Assembly: GCA_039182125.1 (NCBI GenBank)
Contig: JBCDCH010000004.1
Location: 1 to 64,000, forward strand
Source of the DNA: Planctomycetota bacterium
GTDB taxonomy: Bacteria; Planctomycetota; Phycisphaerae; Tepidisphaerales; Tepidisphaeraceae
DNA: 64,000 nucleotides
Direction: 5' to 3'
Shown piece after piece: positions 54,064-62,488 of this stretch; positions within the stretch are counted from its first letter, which is position 1; every line of letters starts with the position of its first letter. A model generated the notes under the pieces. That model saw only the letters and a list, made by a program, of their open reading frames with translations. It did not search any database and was not told the DNA's origin. The position numbers and the translations under genes are program-made.

Positions 54064-55323
54064 ATGAATGACGCGAAGCAACGTTTGCTCGATGCGACTC
54101 ACGCCCGGGACGCCGAGGCACTTGCGGCATTACTCGATAGCGACGTGGACGTCGCGACGCTCATCAACGAACCGATCAGCTACTTCGGCGGACGGGCGCT
54201 GCACGCGGCGGTGGGTCATCGGCCGACGCTGGATGTGCTGCTGGATCGTGGGGCGGATCCGAACTTGCCCAGTGCGTGGAGCGAAGGGCCGTTCACGGTG
54301 CTGGACTCGGCAGACGAGGCGACGGCGCGACACTTGATGGAGCGTGGGGCGACGTTGACGCCGCATGTCGCGGCGCGGCTCGGGTGGATCAACGAGCTGA
54401 CGGCGCTGCTCGACGCCGACCCGAGGCGCGTCAACGAACGCGGTGGCGATGGCAAACGGCCGCTGCACTGGGCGGGCACGATCGCGGTAGCCTACCTGCT
54501 GCTGGATCGCCTCGCCGACATCGACGCCCGCTGCACCGACCACGTTTCGACGCCGGTGCAGTACCTCGTGAAGGATCACCCCGATGTCGCCCGGCACCTA
54601 CTGGAGCGCGGGGCGACGCCGGACATTTTCGCCACGGCCCACCTCGGCGACCTCGACCGCACACGGCAACAGCTCAAGGAAAACCCGAACGTGGCCAACC
54701 ACCGCGTCGGCCACGACGGCTACAACCGCGTGCCAAGCTGCACGATGTACCAGTGGATCTTCGCGTACGGCCAATCGCCGTTGGACCTCGCGGCGCAGCA
54801 GCCGGAGATGCTGGCGTTGCTGAGCGAACACGCGAATGAGAAGACGCGGTTCCTCGCAGCGGTGTGCCGGGGCGATCGGGAAGCCACCGCCGTGGCGGAC
54901 GCGCCCCCGCTCGAACCCGCCGATCACGCCCTACTCGGCGACGCGATCCGCCGGGGCGACACAGACGCAGTCCGCCTGATGCTCAAACTCGGCTTCGACC
55001 CGACCCGGAACTATCGCGGCCTCGACGACGGCACCGCCCTGCACGTCGCCGCGTGGTGCGGACAGCCCGAGATCCTGCGGCTGCTGCTTAATGACGGCCG
55101 AGGCGACCTGGAACTCCGCGACCCCACCCACGGGGCAACCGTCCTGAGCTGGGCCTGCCACGGCAGCGTCTTCTGCCGCCGCGACGATCCGGTTTATGTC
55201 GAAGTCGTGAAGATGCTCATCGACGCGGGTGCAAAAATCGACATCCCCGCCCACGCCGGCGGTAGCACCCTCCACGACCAAGCCGCCGGCCGACCCGACG
55301 TGCAGGCAGCGCTCAAGGCCTGA
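54064..55323 (+). CDS. Ankyrin-repeat protein
   Basis: 419 residues, cytoplasmic, mostly ankyrin repeats. Clear units include GGRALHAAVGHRPTLDVLLD (about 39), DGKRPLHWAGTIAVAYLLLD, TPVQYLVKDHPDVARHLLER, LDDGTALHVAAWCGQPEILR and a final VEVVKMLIDAGAKIDIPAHA. This solenoid binds partner proteins; the partner is unknown. It follows the RraB-like gene by 30 nt and is not linked to DAHP synthase by sequence. Confidence 0.88.
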   Translation: MNDAKQRLLDATHARDAEALAALLDSDVDVATLINEPISYFGGRALHAAVGHRPTLDVLLDRGADPNLPSAWSEGPFTVLDSADEATARHLMERGATLTPHVAARLGWINELTALLDADPRRVNERGGDGKRPLHWAGTIAVAYLLLDRLADIDARCTDHVSTPVQYLVKDHPDVARHLLERGATPDIFATAHLGDLDRTRQQLKENPNVANHRVGHDGYNRVPSCTMYQWIFAYGQSPLDLAAQQPEMLALLSEHANEKTRFLAAVCRGDREATAVADAPPLEPADHALLGDAIRRGDTDAVRLMLKLGFDPTRNYRGLDDGTALHVAAWCGQPEILRLLLNDGRGDLELRDPTHGATVLSWACHGSVFCRRDDPVYVEVVKMLIDAGAKIDIPAHAGGSTLHDQAAGRPDVQAALKA

Positions 55324-55352
55324 GCTGGGCGACAGTCCTACCCTCTCGGCCC

Positions 55353-56369
55353 ATGATCGTCGTGATGCAAACCGGGGCGGAGCAGGCCGCCGTTGATGCG
55401 GTGGTGGAGCAGATCACCAAGCAGGGGCTCACGCCCCATCTCTCCGCAGGGGAATTCCGCACGATCATCGGGGCCATGGGCGAGGAGGGGAAGCTCGACG
55501 AGCGGCACCTGCTCGCGATGGACGGCGTCGACAAGGTGCTGCCGGTGATGAAGCCGTACAAGCTGGCGTCACGGGAGTTTTCCGAGCATGACACCGTTGT
55601 CGAAGTCGGTGGCGTCAAGCTGGGCGGTGAGCATGCGACGGTGCTGGCCGGGCCGTGCACGGTCGAGGATCGGGAGATGCTCTGGACGATCGCCGGGCAC
55701 GTGAAGAAGGCCGGGGCGACGATCCTGCGTGGCGGTGCGTTCAAGCCGCGGACTTCGCCGTACTCCTTCCAGGGTCACGGCAAGCAGGCGCTCGAATGGC
55801 TGCGCGAGTGCGGCGACGAGCACGGGATGCCCACCTGCACCGAGGTCATGGACCCGCGTCAGGTCGAGCTTGTCGCCGAGTGGGCAGACGTGCTGCAGAT
55901 CGGCGCGCGGAACATGCAGAACTTCGACCTGCTCAAGGAGGTCGGCCAGACCAAGCGCCCCGTCGTGCTCAAGCGCGGCCTCGCCGCGACCGTCAAGGAC
56001 TGGCTCCTCTCCGCCGAGTACGTGCTTTCCCAAGGCAACCGCGACGTCATCCTCTGCGAGCGTGGCATCAAGACGTTCGAGGACAGCATCCGCTTCTCTC
56101 TCGACATCACGAGCATCCCCGTCGCCCTCAAGAACACACACCTGCCGATCGTGATCGACCCGAGCCACGCGGCTGGCAAGCGTGACTTCGTCCCCGCCAT
56201 CGCGTTGGCCGGCATGGCCGCCGGCGCCCACGGCATCCTCATCGAAGTCCACCACGACCCCGCCAGCGCCCAATGCGACGGCCCTCAGGCGCTACTGCCC
56301 GCAACCTTCGAGACACTGATGGGCCAACTCGGCGGACTGGCGCAGCTGCACGGACGGACGCTGGCGTAA
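55353..56369 (+). CDS. 3-deoxy-7-phosphoheptulonate synthase (DAHP synthase, type I-beta)
   Basis: 338 residues. A ferredoxin-like regulatory domain at 1-70 (MIVVMQTGAEQAAVDAVVEQ) precedes the TIM barrel: HATVLAGPCTVEDREMLWTI, ILRGGAFKPRTSPYSFQGHG, VLQIGARNMQNFDLL, VVLKRGLAATVKDWLLSAEY, and DPSHAAGKRDFVP with the metal ligands. It joins PEP and erythrose-4-phosphate, the first step of aromatic amino acid synthesis. The regulatory domain suggests feedback control. No other aro gene is near. Confidence 0.94.
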   Translation: MIVVMQTGAEQAAVDAVVEQITKQGLTPHLSAGEFRTIIGAMGEEGKLDERHLLAMDGVDKVLPVMKPYKLASREFSEHDTVVEVGGVKLGGEHATVLAGPCTVEDREMLWTIAGHVKKAGATILRGGAFKPRTSPYSFQGHGKQALEWLRECGDEHGMPTCTEVMDPRQVELVAEWADVLQIGARNMQNFDLLKEVGQTKRPVVLKRGLAATVKDWLLSAEYVLSQGNRDVILCERGIKTFEDSIRFSLDITSIPVALKNTHLPIVIDPSHAAGKRDFVPAIALAGMAAGAHGILIEVHHDPASAQCDGPQALLPATFETLMGQLGGLAQLHGRTLA

Positions 56370-56379
56370 CGCGGGACCG

Positions 56380-56691
56380 TCAAACATTTCTGGCTGCGAT
56401 GTACCGAGCCAACCGATTTGTCAGTTCGTAAACTTCGTTGCGAAGCGTTTCGAGTCTGAGCTGTGCCGGCGACTCACGTCCACCGATCAAGACGTCGGTG
56501 AGGCTTCCCATTCCTCCGAAGCTCGATCTCGTATCTGTGACGCCCCGAGCATCCCGGGCTTTGATGAGGTGCGACCACTCAGCTGCACGTCTCGACCAAA
56601 ACGCTGCATCATGCCGGGCCAGCAAATCCGCGAGGTCATCAAGTGCCTTGTACAAGGCTTCGCGGTCTCGCTCTGCCTGTTGGTCGGTCAT
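56380..56691 (-). CDS. Hypothetical protein, no family recognised
   Basis: 103 residues: helical ends (ALYKALDDLADLLARHDAAF, then LRNEVYELTNRLARYIAARN) with a core SSFGGMGSLTDVLIGGRESP. I do not know the family. No signal or membrane segment. It is convergent with the DAHP synthase gene, with 10 nt between stops. Codon use looks like its neighbours, and the frame is fully open, so I take it as real. Confidence 0.6.
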   Translation of the reverse strand: MTDQQAERDREALYKALDDLADLLARHDAAFWSRRAAEWSHLIKARDARGVTDTRSSFGGMGSLTDVLIGGRESPAQLRLETLRNEVYELTNRLARYIAARNV

Positions 56692-56742
56692 GCCTCAAAG
56701 CGTAGCTCAACCAAGATGAACTAGCCGGCCGCCAACGGCGGG

Positions 56743-56784
56743 CGGGCCGCGAGCCGTTGGCTCCCGGCTATTGCTGGTGATGTG
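56743..56784. repeat. GAGCCGTTGGCTC-type repeat, intergenic copy
   Basis: CGAGCCGTTGGCTCCCGGCT then ATTGCTGGTGATGTG. The unit closely matches 43091-43131 and the arms at 1525-1550. It lies in the spacer before tpiA, on which no ORF was found (56692-56837). Confidence 0.75.
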
Positions 56785-56837
56785 ACATTGCGCGGTTCGC
56801 TTGCCTCCTGCCGCAACCCCGCCACAATCCCGGCATC

Positions 56838-57584
<747 letters not shown>

Positions 57585-57616
57585 CCGCCCGGGAGCGGGC
57601 TATCATCCCCGCTCCC

Positions 57617-58024
57617 ATGACCGCCCTTTTCTACACCCTTGGCGTGATCTTCGCACTCATGTGCGTGTTCCTCATGCTGCTGATCCTGATCCAGAAGGGT
57701 CGCGGCGGCGGGCTTTCCAGCGCGTTCGGCGGGGCCGGCGGCAACACCGCCTTCGGCACCAAGACCGGCGACGTGCTCACCTGGGCCACATCAGTCGTGT
57801 TCGTGCTGTTCCTTCTTCTGGGCATGGGCTTGGTCTGGACCGGTAAATCGCTCAAGGCCAACGTCGGTGGACCGGCTCCGATCGCCGCGCCCGACGAAGA
57901 TGGAGAAGTGGACGACGCACCGACCGGCCTGGGCGACATGACAGACACCGAGCCCACCGACACCGGCGAGTCCACCGGAGACGTCCCCGCCGAGGTGGAG
58001 AACATTCCCGCCGAATCCGAGTAA
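57617..58024 (+). CDS. secG: Preprotein translocase subunit SecG
   Basis: 135 residues. Two membrane helices: about 1-22 ([20 protein letters not shown]) and about 53-74 ([20 protein letters not shown]), with the conserved loop [20 protein letters not shown] and [13 protein letters not shown] between. An acidic tail of about 60 residues follows, longer than in enterobacteria. It is a non-essential SecYEG channel subunit. The order tpiA-secG is common in bacteria. Confidence 0.94.
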   Translation: MTALFYTLGVIFALMCVFLMLLILIQKGRGGGLSSAFGGAGGNTAFGTKTGDVLTWATSVVFVLFLLLGMGLVWTGKSLKANVGGPAPIAAPDEDGEVDDAPTGLGDMTDTEPTDTGESTGDVPAEVENIPAESE

Positions 58025-58035
58025 GCTCACCGGCG

Positions 58036-58917
58036 ATGATCTACAGCATGACCGGCTTCGGCGACGCTTCCGCGCACGTCGGAAGTACGCACTACGCCGT
58101 CGAAGCCCGCTCCGTCAACAACCGCTACCTCAAGCCGACCATCCGTCTGCCCGACGCGCTGGCCGGTCTCGAACCCAAGCTCGAAGCGATGCTCCGCAAG
58201 GCGCTGGGCCGCGGATCGGTCACGCTGACGCTGCACCTCAAAACCGAAGCCGCCGACGCCGCGCTCGAGGTCAACACCGCGGCGCTGCGGAGCTACGTCG
58301 AGGCCCTCAAGCCCTTCGCCGATTCCGACAAGCCGATCAATCTCGCTGACCTGCTCACGCTGCCCGGCGTACTCGCAGACCCCGCCGCCGAGCCGACCGA
58401 CCAACTCAAGGAGCACGAGCAGCACGTCATGGAACTGGCCGACCGGGCCATCGCCGCACTGGTCGGACACCGCCGGGCCGAGGGGCACTCACTTCAGGCC
58501 GAGCTCGACAAGCACCTCGACGTGATCGCCGCCAACGTGACCAAGGTCGCCGAGCACGCCCCGAAGATCGTCAAGGACTACCACCGCCGGCTCACGGCAC
58601 GGGTCAACGAACTGTTGGCCGAGGGCGCGCTCAAGGTCGAGGAGTCAGAGCTGATCCGCGAGGTGGCCGTCTTCGCCGAAAAGGCCGACGTCGCCGAGGA
58701 GATTCAACGGCTCGGCCACCACGTCGAGCACTTCCGCAAGACCTGCAAGAAGGACGGCGAGCAGGCCGGCCGGAAGCTCGACTTCCTCACCCAGGAAATG
58801 CTCCGCGAGGCCAACACGATCGGCTCCAAAGCCAACGACGCCCAGATCGCCGGCCACGTCGTGGAGATCAAAGGCGCGATCGACCGGCTCAAGGAACAAG
58901 TGCAAAATGTGGAATGA
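58036..58917 (+). CDS. YicC-family protein (endoribonuclease-like)
   Basis: 293 residues. N-terminal YicC domain: MIYSMTGFGDASAHVGSTHY, EARSVNNRYLKPTIRLPDAL and RKALGRGSVTLTLHL. C-terminal DUF1732 part: RLGHHVEHFRKTCKKDGEQA, GRKLDFLTQEMLREANTIGS and KANDAQIAGHVVEIKGAIDR. YicC in E. coli has been linked to RNA decay. The family usually stands before gmk, as here. Its stop lies at the edge of a repeat element. Confidence 0.93.
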   Translation: MIYSMTGFGDASAHVGSTHYAVEARSVNNRYLKPTIRLPDALAGLEPKLEAMLRKALGRGSVTLTLHLKTEAADAALEVNTAALRSYVEALKPFADSDKPINLADLLTLPGVLADPAAEPTDQLKEHEQHVMELADRAIAALVGHRRAEGHSLQAELDKHLDVIAANVTKVAEHAPKIVKDYHRRLTARVNELLAEGALKVEESELIREVAVFAEKADVAEEIQRLGHHVEHFRKTCKKDGEQAGRKLDFLTQEMLREANTIGSKANDAQIAGHVVEIKGAIDRLKEQVQNVE

Positions 58918-58931
58918 CGCTGGGAAATGAC

Positions 58932-59033
58932 GAATGACGAGTTCCCGAATGACGAATGAATGACGAAGCCCGAAATCCGAAGGTGGGTCATTCTGCATTC
59001 GGACTTCCTTCGTCATTCGGGAACTCGTCATTC
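58932..59033. repeat. Dispersed GAATGACGA-type repeat, copy 3 (perfect 24-bp arms)
   Basis: Arms 58932-58955 and 59010-59033 (GAATGACGAGTTCCCGAATG then ACGA) are perfect inverted copies, with 54 nt between them. It fills the spacer between yicC and gmk, with extra partial units on both sides, including one at the yicC stop. Confidence 0.88.
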
Positions 59034-59060
59034 GGATTTCTCACGCGCTACCCTGCTCGC

Positions 59061-59648
59061 ATGTCCGCCTCCCACCCCGGCCTACTGCTCGTCCTCTGCG
59101 GCCCCTCGGGCGTGGGCAAGTCCACCATCTCCCGCGCCCTCTCTGATCGCACCGGCGTCCGCTATGCCACCTCCGTCACCACCCGCGAGAAGCGCCCCGG
59201 CGACGACAAGGGCAAGACCTACGACTATGTCGAAAAGCCGGAGTTCTACCGCCGGCTCGATAACGACGAGTACCTCGAATACGCCCAGGTCTACGGCCAG
59301 TACTACGCCACGCCGAAGACCCCCGCGATGGACTGGCTACGCGAGGGGCATGACGTGCTGCTGGAGATCGACGTGCAGGGGGCATTGCAGGTCCGCCACC
59401 ACTATCCGGCCGCCGTGCTCACGTTCATCCTTCCGCCCGACGAGGCGACGCTGCTCCAGCGTCTCAACGACCGCGGCCGGGACGACGCCGCCGAGGTCGA
59501 CAAACGCTTCCGCGCCGCCAAGCGCGAGATCCAGATGGCCAAGGGCAGCAGAGCGTTCGACTACATGGTGATCAACGACGACCTCGAAGACGCCGTGCAG
59601 GAGATCGAGAAGGTCCTGCGGCACAAGCGGAGCTTGGGCGAGATTTGA
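59061..59648 (+). CDS. gmk: Guanylate kinase
   Basis: 195 residues. P-loop LLVLCGPSGVGKSTISRALS, GMP site RYATSVTTREKRPGDDKGKT, YDYVEKPEFYRRLDNDEYLE, EIDVQGALQVRHHYPAAV and the SRAFDYMVINDDLEDA end. It makes GDP from GMP. ATG 59061; longer frames would run through the repeat. The yicC-gmk-rpoZ order is widely conserved. Confidence 0.95.
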   Translation: MSASHPGLLLVLCGPSGVGKSTISRALSDRTGVRYATSVTTREKRPGDDKGKTYDYVEKPEFYRRLDNDEYLEYAQVYGQYYATPKTPAMDWLREGHDVLLEIDVQGALQVRHHYPAAVLTFILPPDEATLLQRLNDRGRDDAAEVDKRFRAAKREIQMAKGSRAFDYMVINDDLEDAVQEIEKVLRHKRSLGEI

Positions 59649-59649
59649 G

Positions 59650-59760
59650 CGAAGCTGCTAGCTGCTAGAGCCTAGTTGGGAGAGAAAACGCCCGAGCTTG
59701 GTCCTAGCATCGCGGCCAGACTCTAACAGCTAAGCCCTAGGCTCTAACAACTACCTCCCC
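59650..59760. repeat. CTAGAGCCTAG-type imperfect inverted repeat between gmk and rpoZ
   Basis: Left GCTAGCTGCTAGAGCCTAG (near 59660-59675) and right CCCTAGGCTCTAACAACTA (near 59735-59753) are imperfect inverted units. No second copy was found in the window. No gene is seen in this 114-nt spacer. Confidence 0.5.
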
Positions 59761-59762
59761 CC

Positions 59763-59999
59763 ATGATCGAAGCCCTTAAATCCGACGACATCGTGAAAAA
59801 GGTCGGCGGCCGGTTCAAGCTCACCGCCCTGCTGCAGCGTCGTCTCGTCGAACTCATGGACGGGGCACGTCCGCTGGTCGAGGTCCGTGACGGCATGACC
59901 GACATGGAAGTCGCCATCGAGGAAATCCTGCAAGACAAGATTGCCATCGACTACGAAGCCAGCGGCCTGCCGACGCCCGAGTCGATCATCACACAGTGA
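59763..59999 (+). CDS. rpoZ: DNA-directed RNA polymerase omega subunit
   Basis: 78 residues. VGGRFKLTALLQRRLVELMD and the following GARPLVE are the omega signature, then AIEEILQDKIAIDY. It helps assemble the beta' subunit into the polymerase core. coaC starts 10 nt after its stop. Confidence 0.9.
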   Translation: MIEALKSDDIVKKVGGRFKLTALLQRRLVELMDGARPLVEVRDGMTDMEVAIEEILQDKIAIDYEASGLPTPESIITQ

Positions 60000-60009
60000 T
60001 TCTCCCGCA

Positions 60010-60585
60010 ATGACCGACGCCGCGACCAAGTCGCTCCCGGACTCGTCACTGTGTGACCGCCGGATCATCCTCGGCGTCGGGGGTGGCATCGCCTGTTACA
60101 AATCCGCCGACCTGTGCTCCAAGCTGGTTCAAGCCGGGGTGCGGGTTGATGTATGCATGACCGAGGCGGCGACCAAGTTCGTGACGCCGCTGACGTTCGA
60201 AGCGCTCTCCGGCAACGCCGTCCGCACCAACCTGTGGACCCAGACCAACCCCGGCGACACCCAGCACATCGGCCTGACCGAGCAAGCTGATCTGCTCCTG
60301 ATCGCCCCGGCGACGATGCACCTTTTGTGCAAGGCGGCCGCGGGTCTGTGCGACGACATCGTGAGCCTGCTCGTTGCCGCGTCGGCGTGCCCGGTCATGT
60401 GGTGCCCGAGCATGAACACCCGCATGTGGGACAACCCCGCCACGCAAAACGCCGTCGAGCAGTTGCGCCAACGCGGCCACCATTTCGTCGGCCCCGAAGA
60501 CGGCTGGCTCGCCTGCCGCAACGTCGGCAAGGGGCGGATGAGCGAGGTGAGTGCGATTGTGGAGGCGGCCATCACGCTGCGTTGA
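60010..60585 (+). CDS. coaC: Phosphopantothenoylcysteine decarboxylase (CoaC half of CoaBC)
   Basis: 191 residues from ATG 60010. HFCD-type flavoprotein: IILGVGGGIACYKSADLCSK, the catalytic-His region GDTQHIGLTEQADLLLIAPA and the substrate clamp MWCPSMNTRMWDNPATQNAV. It decarboxylates the cysteine adduct to 4'-phosphopantetheine in coenzyme A synthesis. In most bacteria CoaC and CoaB are one protein; here coaB is separate, with a toxin-antitoxin pair between. It follows rpoZ by 10 nt, as dfp does elsewhere. Confidence 0.92.
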   Translation: MTDAATKSLPDSSLCDRRIILGVGGGIACYKSADLCSKLVQAGVRVDVCMTEAATKFVTPLTFEALSGNAVRTNLWTQTNPGDTQHIGLTEQADLLLIAPATMHLLCKAAAGLCDDIVSLLVAASACPVMWCPSMNTRMWDNPATQNAVEQLRQRGHHFVGPEDGWLACRNVGKGRMSEVSAIVEAAITLR

Positions 60586-60607
60586 GATTTTTCGTATCAT
60601 GCCGGGC

Positions 60608-60877
60608 ATGAGCCGTTCAACATCATCATCCAGACCTCAGAGTTGGATTCGCAAGGTCGTTCTTGGCGAAGATGGTGTCGCGTATGTTCCGTTGCCGGAA
60701 GCTGAACCGGGCACGACGGTTGAGGTAACGTCTGTGCCGGTGCCAACCTCGTCGGATGCTCAGATCGGAGCAGCCTACGGCGGGTTGATGAGGTCAATGC
60801 ACGGCGTTGAGCGGACTCCAGAGCAATGGCGTGAACGAGAGGCCGAGATCGAAGCGGAGAAGGCATCGTGGGACTAG
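60608..60877 (+). CDS. Antitoxin candidate of a PIN-domain module
   Basis: 89 residues from ATG 60608 (ATG 60599 also possible). The N-terminus reads WIRKVVLGEDGVAYVPLPEA and EPGTTVEVTSVPVP, and the end is a charged helix (EQWREREAEIEAEKASWD). It overlaps the PIN toxin start by 10 nt, as VapB antitoxins do, but the DNA-binding fold is not clear. The role as antitoxin is inferred from position and size. Confidence 0.62.
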   Translation: MSRSTSSSRPQSWIRKVVLGEDGVAYVPLPEAEPGTTVEVTSVPVPTSSDAQIGAAYGGLMRSMHGVERTPEQWREREAEIEAEKASWD

Positions 60878-61305
60878 ACGATTTCGATCTGTCAGGCCGA
60901 GTCTACTTCGACGCCTGCGCGATCATCTACATCGTTGAGAAGCACCCCAAGTTCGCCGATCCTTTGCAGTTGATACTCGACAAGATCGATTCGAGCGGGG
61001 GACGATTGTGTACGAGCGCGTTGAGTTGGCTCGAAGTGACCGTGAAGCCGATCCGCGACGGCAACAAGCGGCTCGAGGCCGACTTCCAGCAGTTTCTCGC
61101 CGCAGCGGAAATCAATCCGGTGACAAAGCCGGTGTTGCTCCAAGCTGCGAGATTTCGGGCCAATGCCCGCAGCATGAAAACGCCAGACGCGATCCACCTA
61201 GCGATCGCCGCCGGCTTCGGGTGTGACCTGTTCGTCACGAGCGACAAGCGGCTGGCCTCCCGCATCCTGATTCCAGCGCTGCTGCTGAGTGAGGTAAAGC
61301 CGTGA
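60868..61305 (+). CDS. PIN-domain toxin (VapC-like ribonuclease)
   Basis: 145 residues from a GTG. The PIN active site: VYFDACAIIYIVEK (Asp15), SALSWLEVTVKP (Glu56), SMKTPDAIHLAIAAG (Asp107) and FVTSDKRLASR (Asp126). VapC enzymes cut tRNA or rRNA. It overlaps the antitoxin-like gene at the front and the coaB start (GTGA) at the back, so it is read and translated with coenzyme A genes. Confidence 0.88.
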   Translation: MGLDDFDLSGRVYFDACAIIYIVEKHPKFADPLQLILDKIDSSGGRLCTSALSWLEVTVKPIRDGNKRLEADFQQFLAAAEINPVTKPVLLQAARFRANARSMKTPDAIHLAIAAGFGCDLFVTSDKRLASRILIPALLLSEVKP

Positions 61306-61907
61306 CGCGATTTCTCATTTCCGCCGGGGCGACGCGGGAGCCGATTGATGCGGTGCGGTTCGTTGGCAACCGGTCGTCGGGGAAGTTGGGGGTGGCGCTG
61401 GCCGACGCAGTGCGGGAGGCGGGGCATGAGGCGACGTTGGTGATGGCGGCGTGCGAGGTGCCGGTGCCGAGCGGGGCCGAGCGGGTGGAGACGACGCAGC
61501 AGTTGCTCGAAGCGCTCATGGCGGAGTGGCCAACGCACGACGTGCTGATCATGGCGGCGGCGGTCGCGGACTTTCGTCCGGTAAAAACCACTACCGGCAA
61601 GCTGAAACGTGGCGATCAGCTCACGATCGAGTTGGAGCCAACGGTGGACGTGCTGGCGACGCTGTGTGAAATGAAGCGGCCGGATCAGGCGGTCGTCGGC
61701 TTCAAGCTGGAGGACGACATCACGCGGGCGCGGGAGAAGTTCGAGCAGCTCGACCTGGACCTGCTGGTGTTCAATCCGCTGGACACGATGGGGGCGCCGG
61801 GGATCGATGCAACGTTGATCGATCGGGAGGGGGAGACGGGGTTGGGGGCGATGGAGAAAGGGACGTTTGCGAGGGTGTTGGTGCGTCGTGCATGTTCACT
61901 GAAGTGA
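61302..61907 (+). CDS. coaB: Phosphopantothenate-cysteine ligase (CoaB half of CoaBC)
   Basis: 201 residues from a GTG. RFLISAGATREPIDAVRFVG and NRSSGKLGVALADAV are the nucleotide-binding start of CoaB, HDVLIMAAAVADFRPVKT and the Lys of TGKLKRGD follow, then VVGFKLEDDITRAREKFEQ and VFNPLDTMGAPGIDATLIDR. It couples 4'-phosphopantothenate to cysteine in coenzyme A synthesis. In bacteria it is usually fused behind CoaC. Its start overlaps the PIN toxin stop. A palindrome lies over its end at 61890-61913. Confidence 0.9.
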   Translation: MTRFLISAGATREPIDAVRFVGNRSSGKLGVALADAVREAGHEATLVMAACEVPVPSGAERVETTQQLLEALMAEWPTHDVLIMAAAVADFRPVKTTTGKLKRGDQLTIELEPTVDVLATLCEMKRPDQAVVGFKLEDDITRAREKFEQLDLDLLVFNPLDTMGAPGIDATLIDREGETGLGAMEKGTFARVLVRRACSLK

Positions 61908-61909
61908 AC

Positions 61910-61913
<4 letters not shown>
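61890..61913. promoter_or_regulatory. Perfect 24-bp palindrome between coaB and dut
   Basis: GCATGTTCACT-GA-AGTGAACATGC, with 11-bp arms around a 2-nt centre. It covers the coaB stop (61905-61907) and the first ATGs proposed for dut. It may be an operator or a hairpin. This also suggests the true dut start could be further downstream. Confidence 0.5.
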
Positions 61914-62394
<481 letters not shown>

Positions 62395-62395
<1 letters not shown>

Positions 62396-62483
62396 GGTGG
62401 TGAGGGGCGAGATGGTGAGGTGGTGAAAGCCACGTTGCCGTCTCTGACATCTCACCACTTCACCATCTCATATCTCACCACCT
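62395..62483. repeat. Inverted repeat with 32-bp arms between dut and ftsK
   Basis: Left arm 62395-62426 and right arm 62452-62483 (AGGTGGTGAG...AGATGGTGAG...) match at about 27 of 32 positions with a 25-nt centre. It starts at the last base of the dut stop codon and ends 5 nt before the ftsK ATG. It is a different sequence from the other repeats. Confidence 0.8.
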
Positions 62484-62488
62484 ATCAC

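Noticed and set aside
53665-55323. RraB-like and ankyrin genes as a toxin-immunity locus
   Set aside because: Such domains occur as immunity proteins, but no toxin gene with a delivery or cleavage motif lies beside them.
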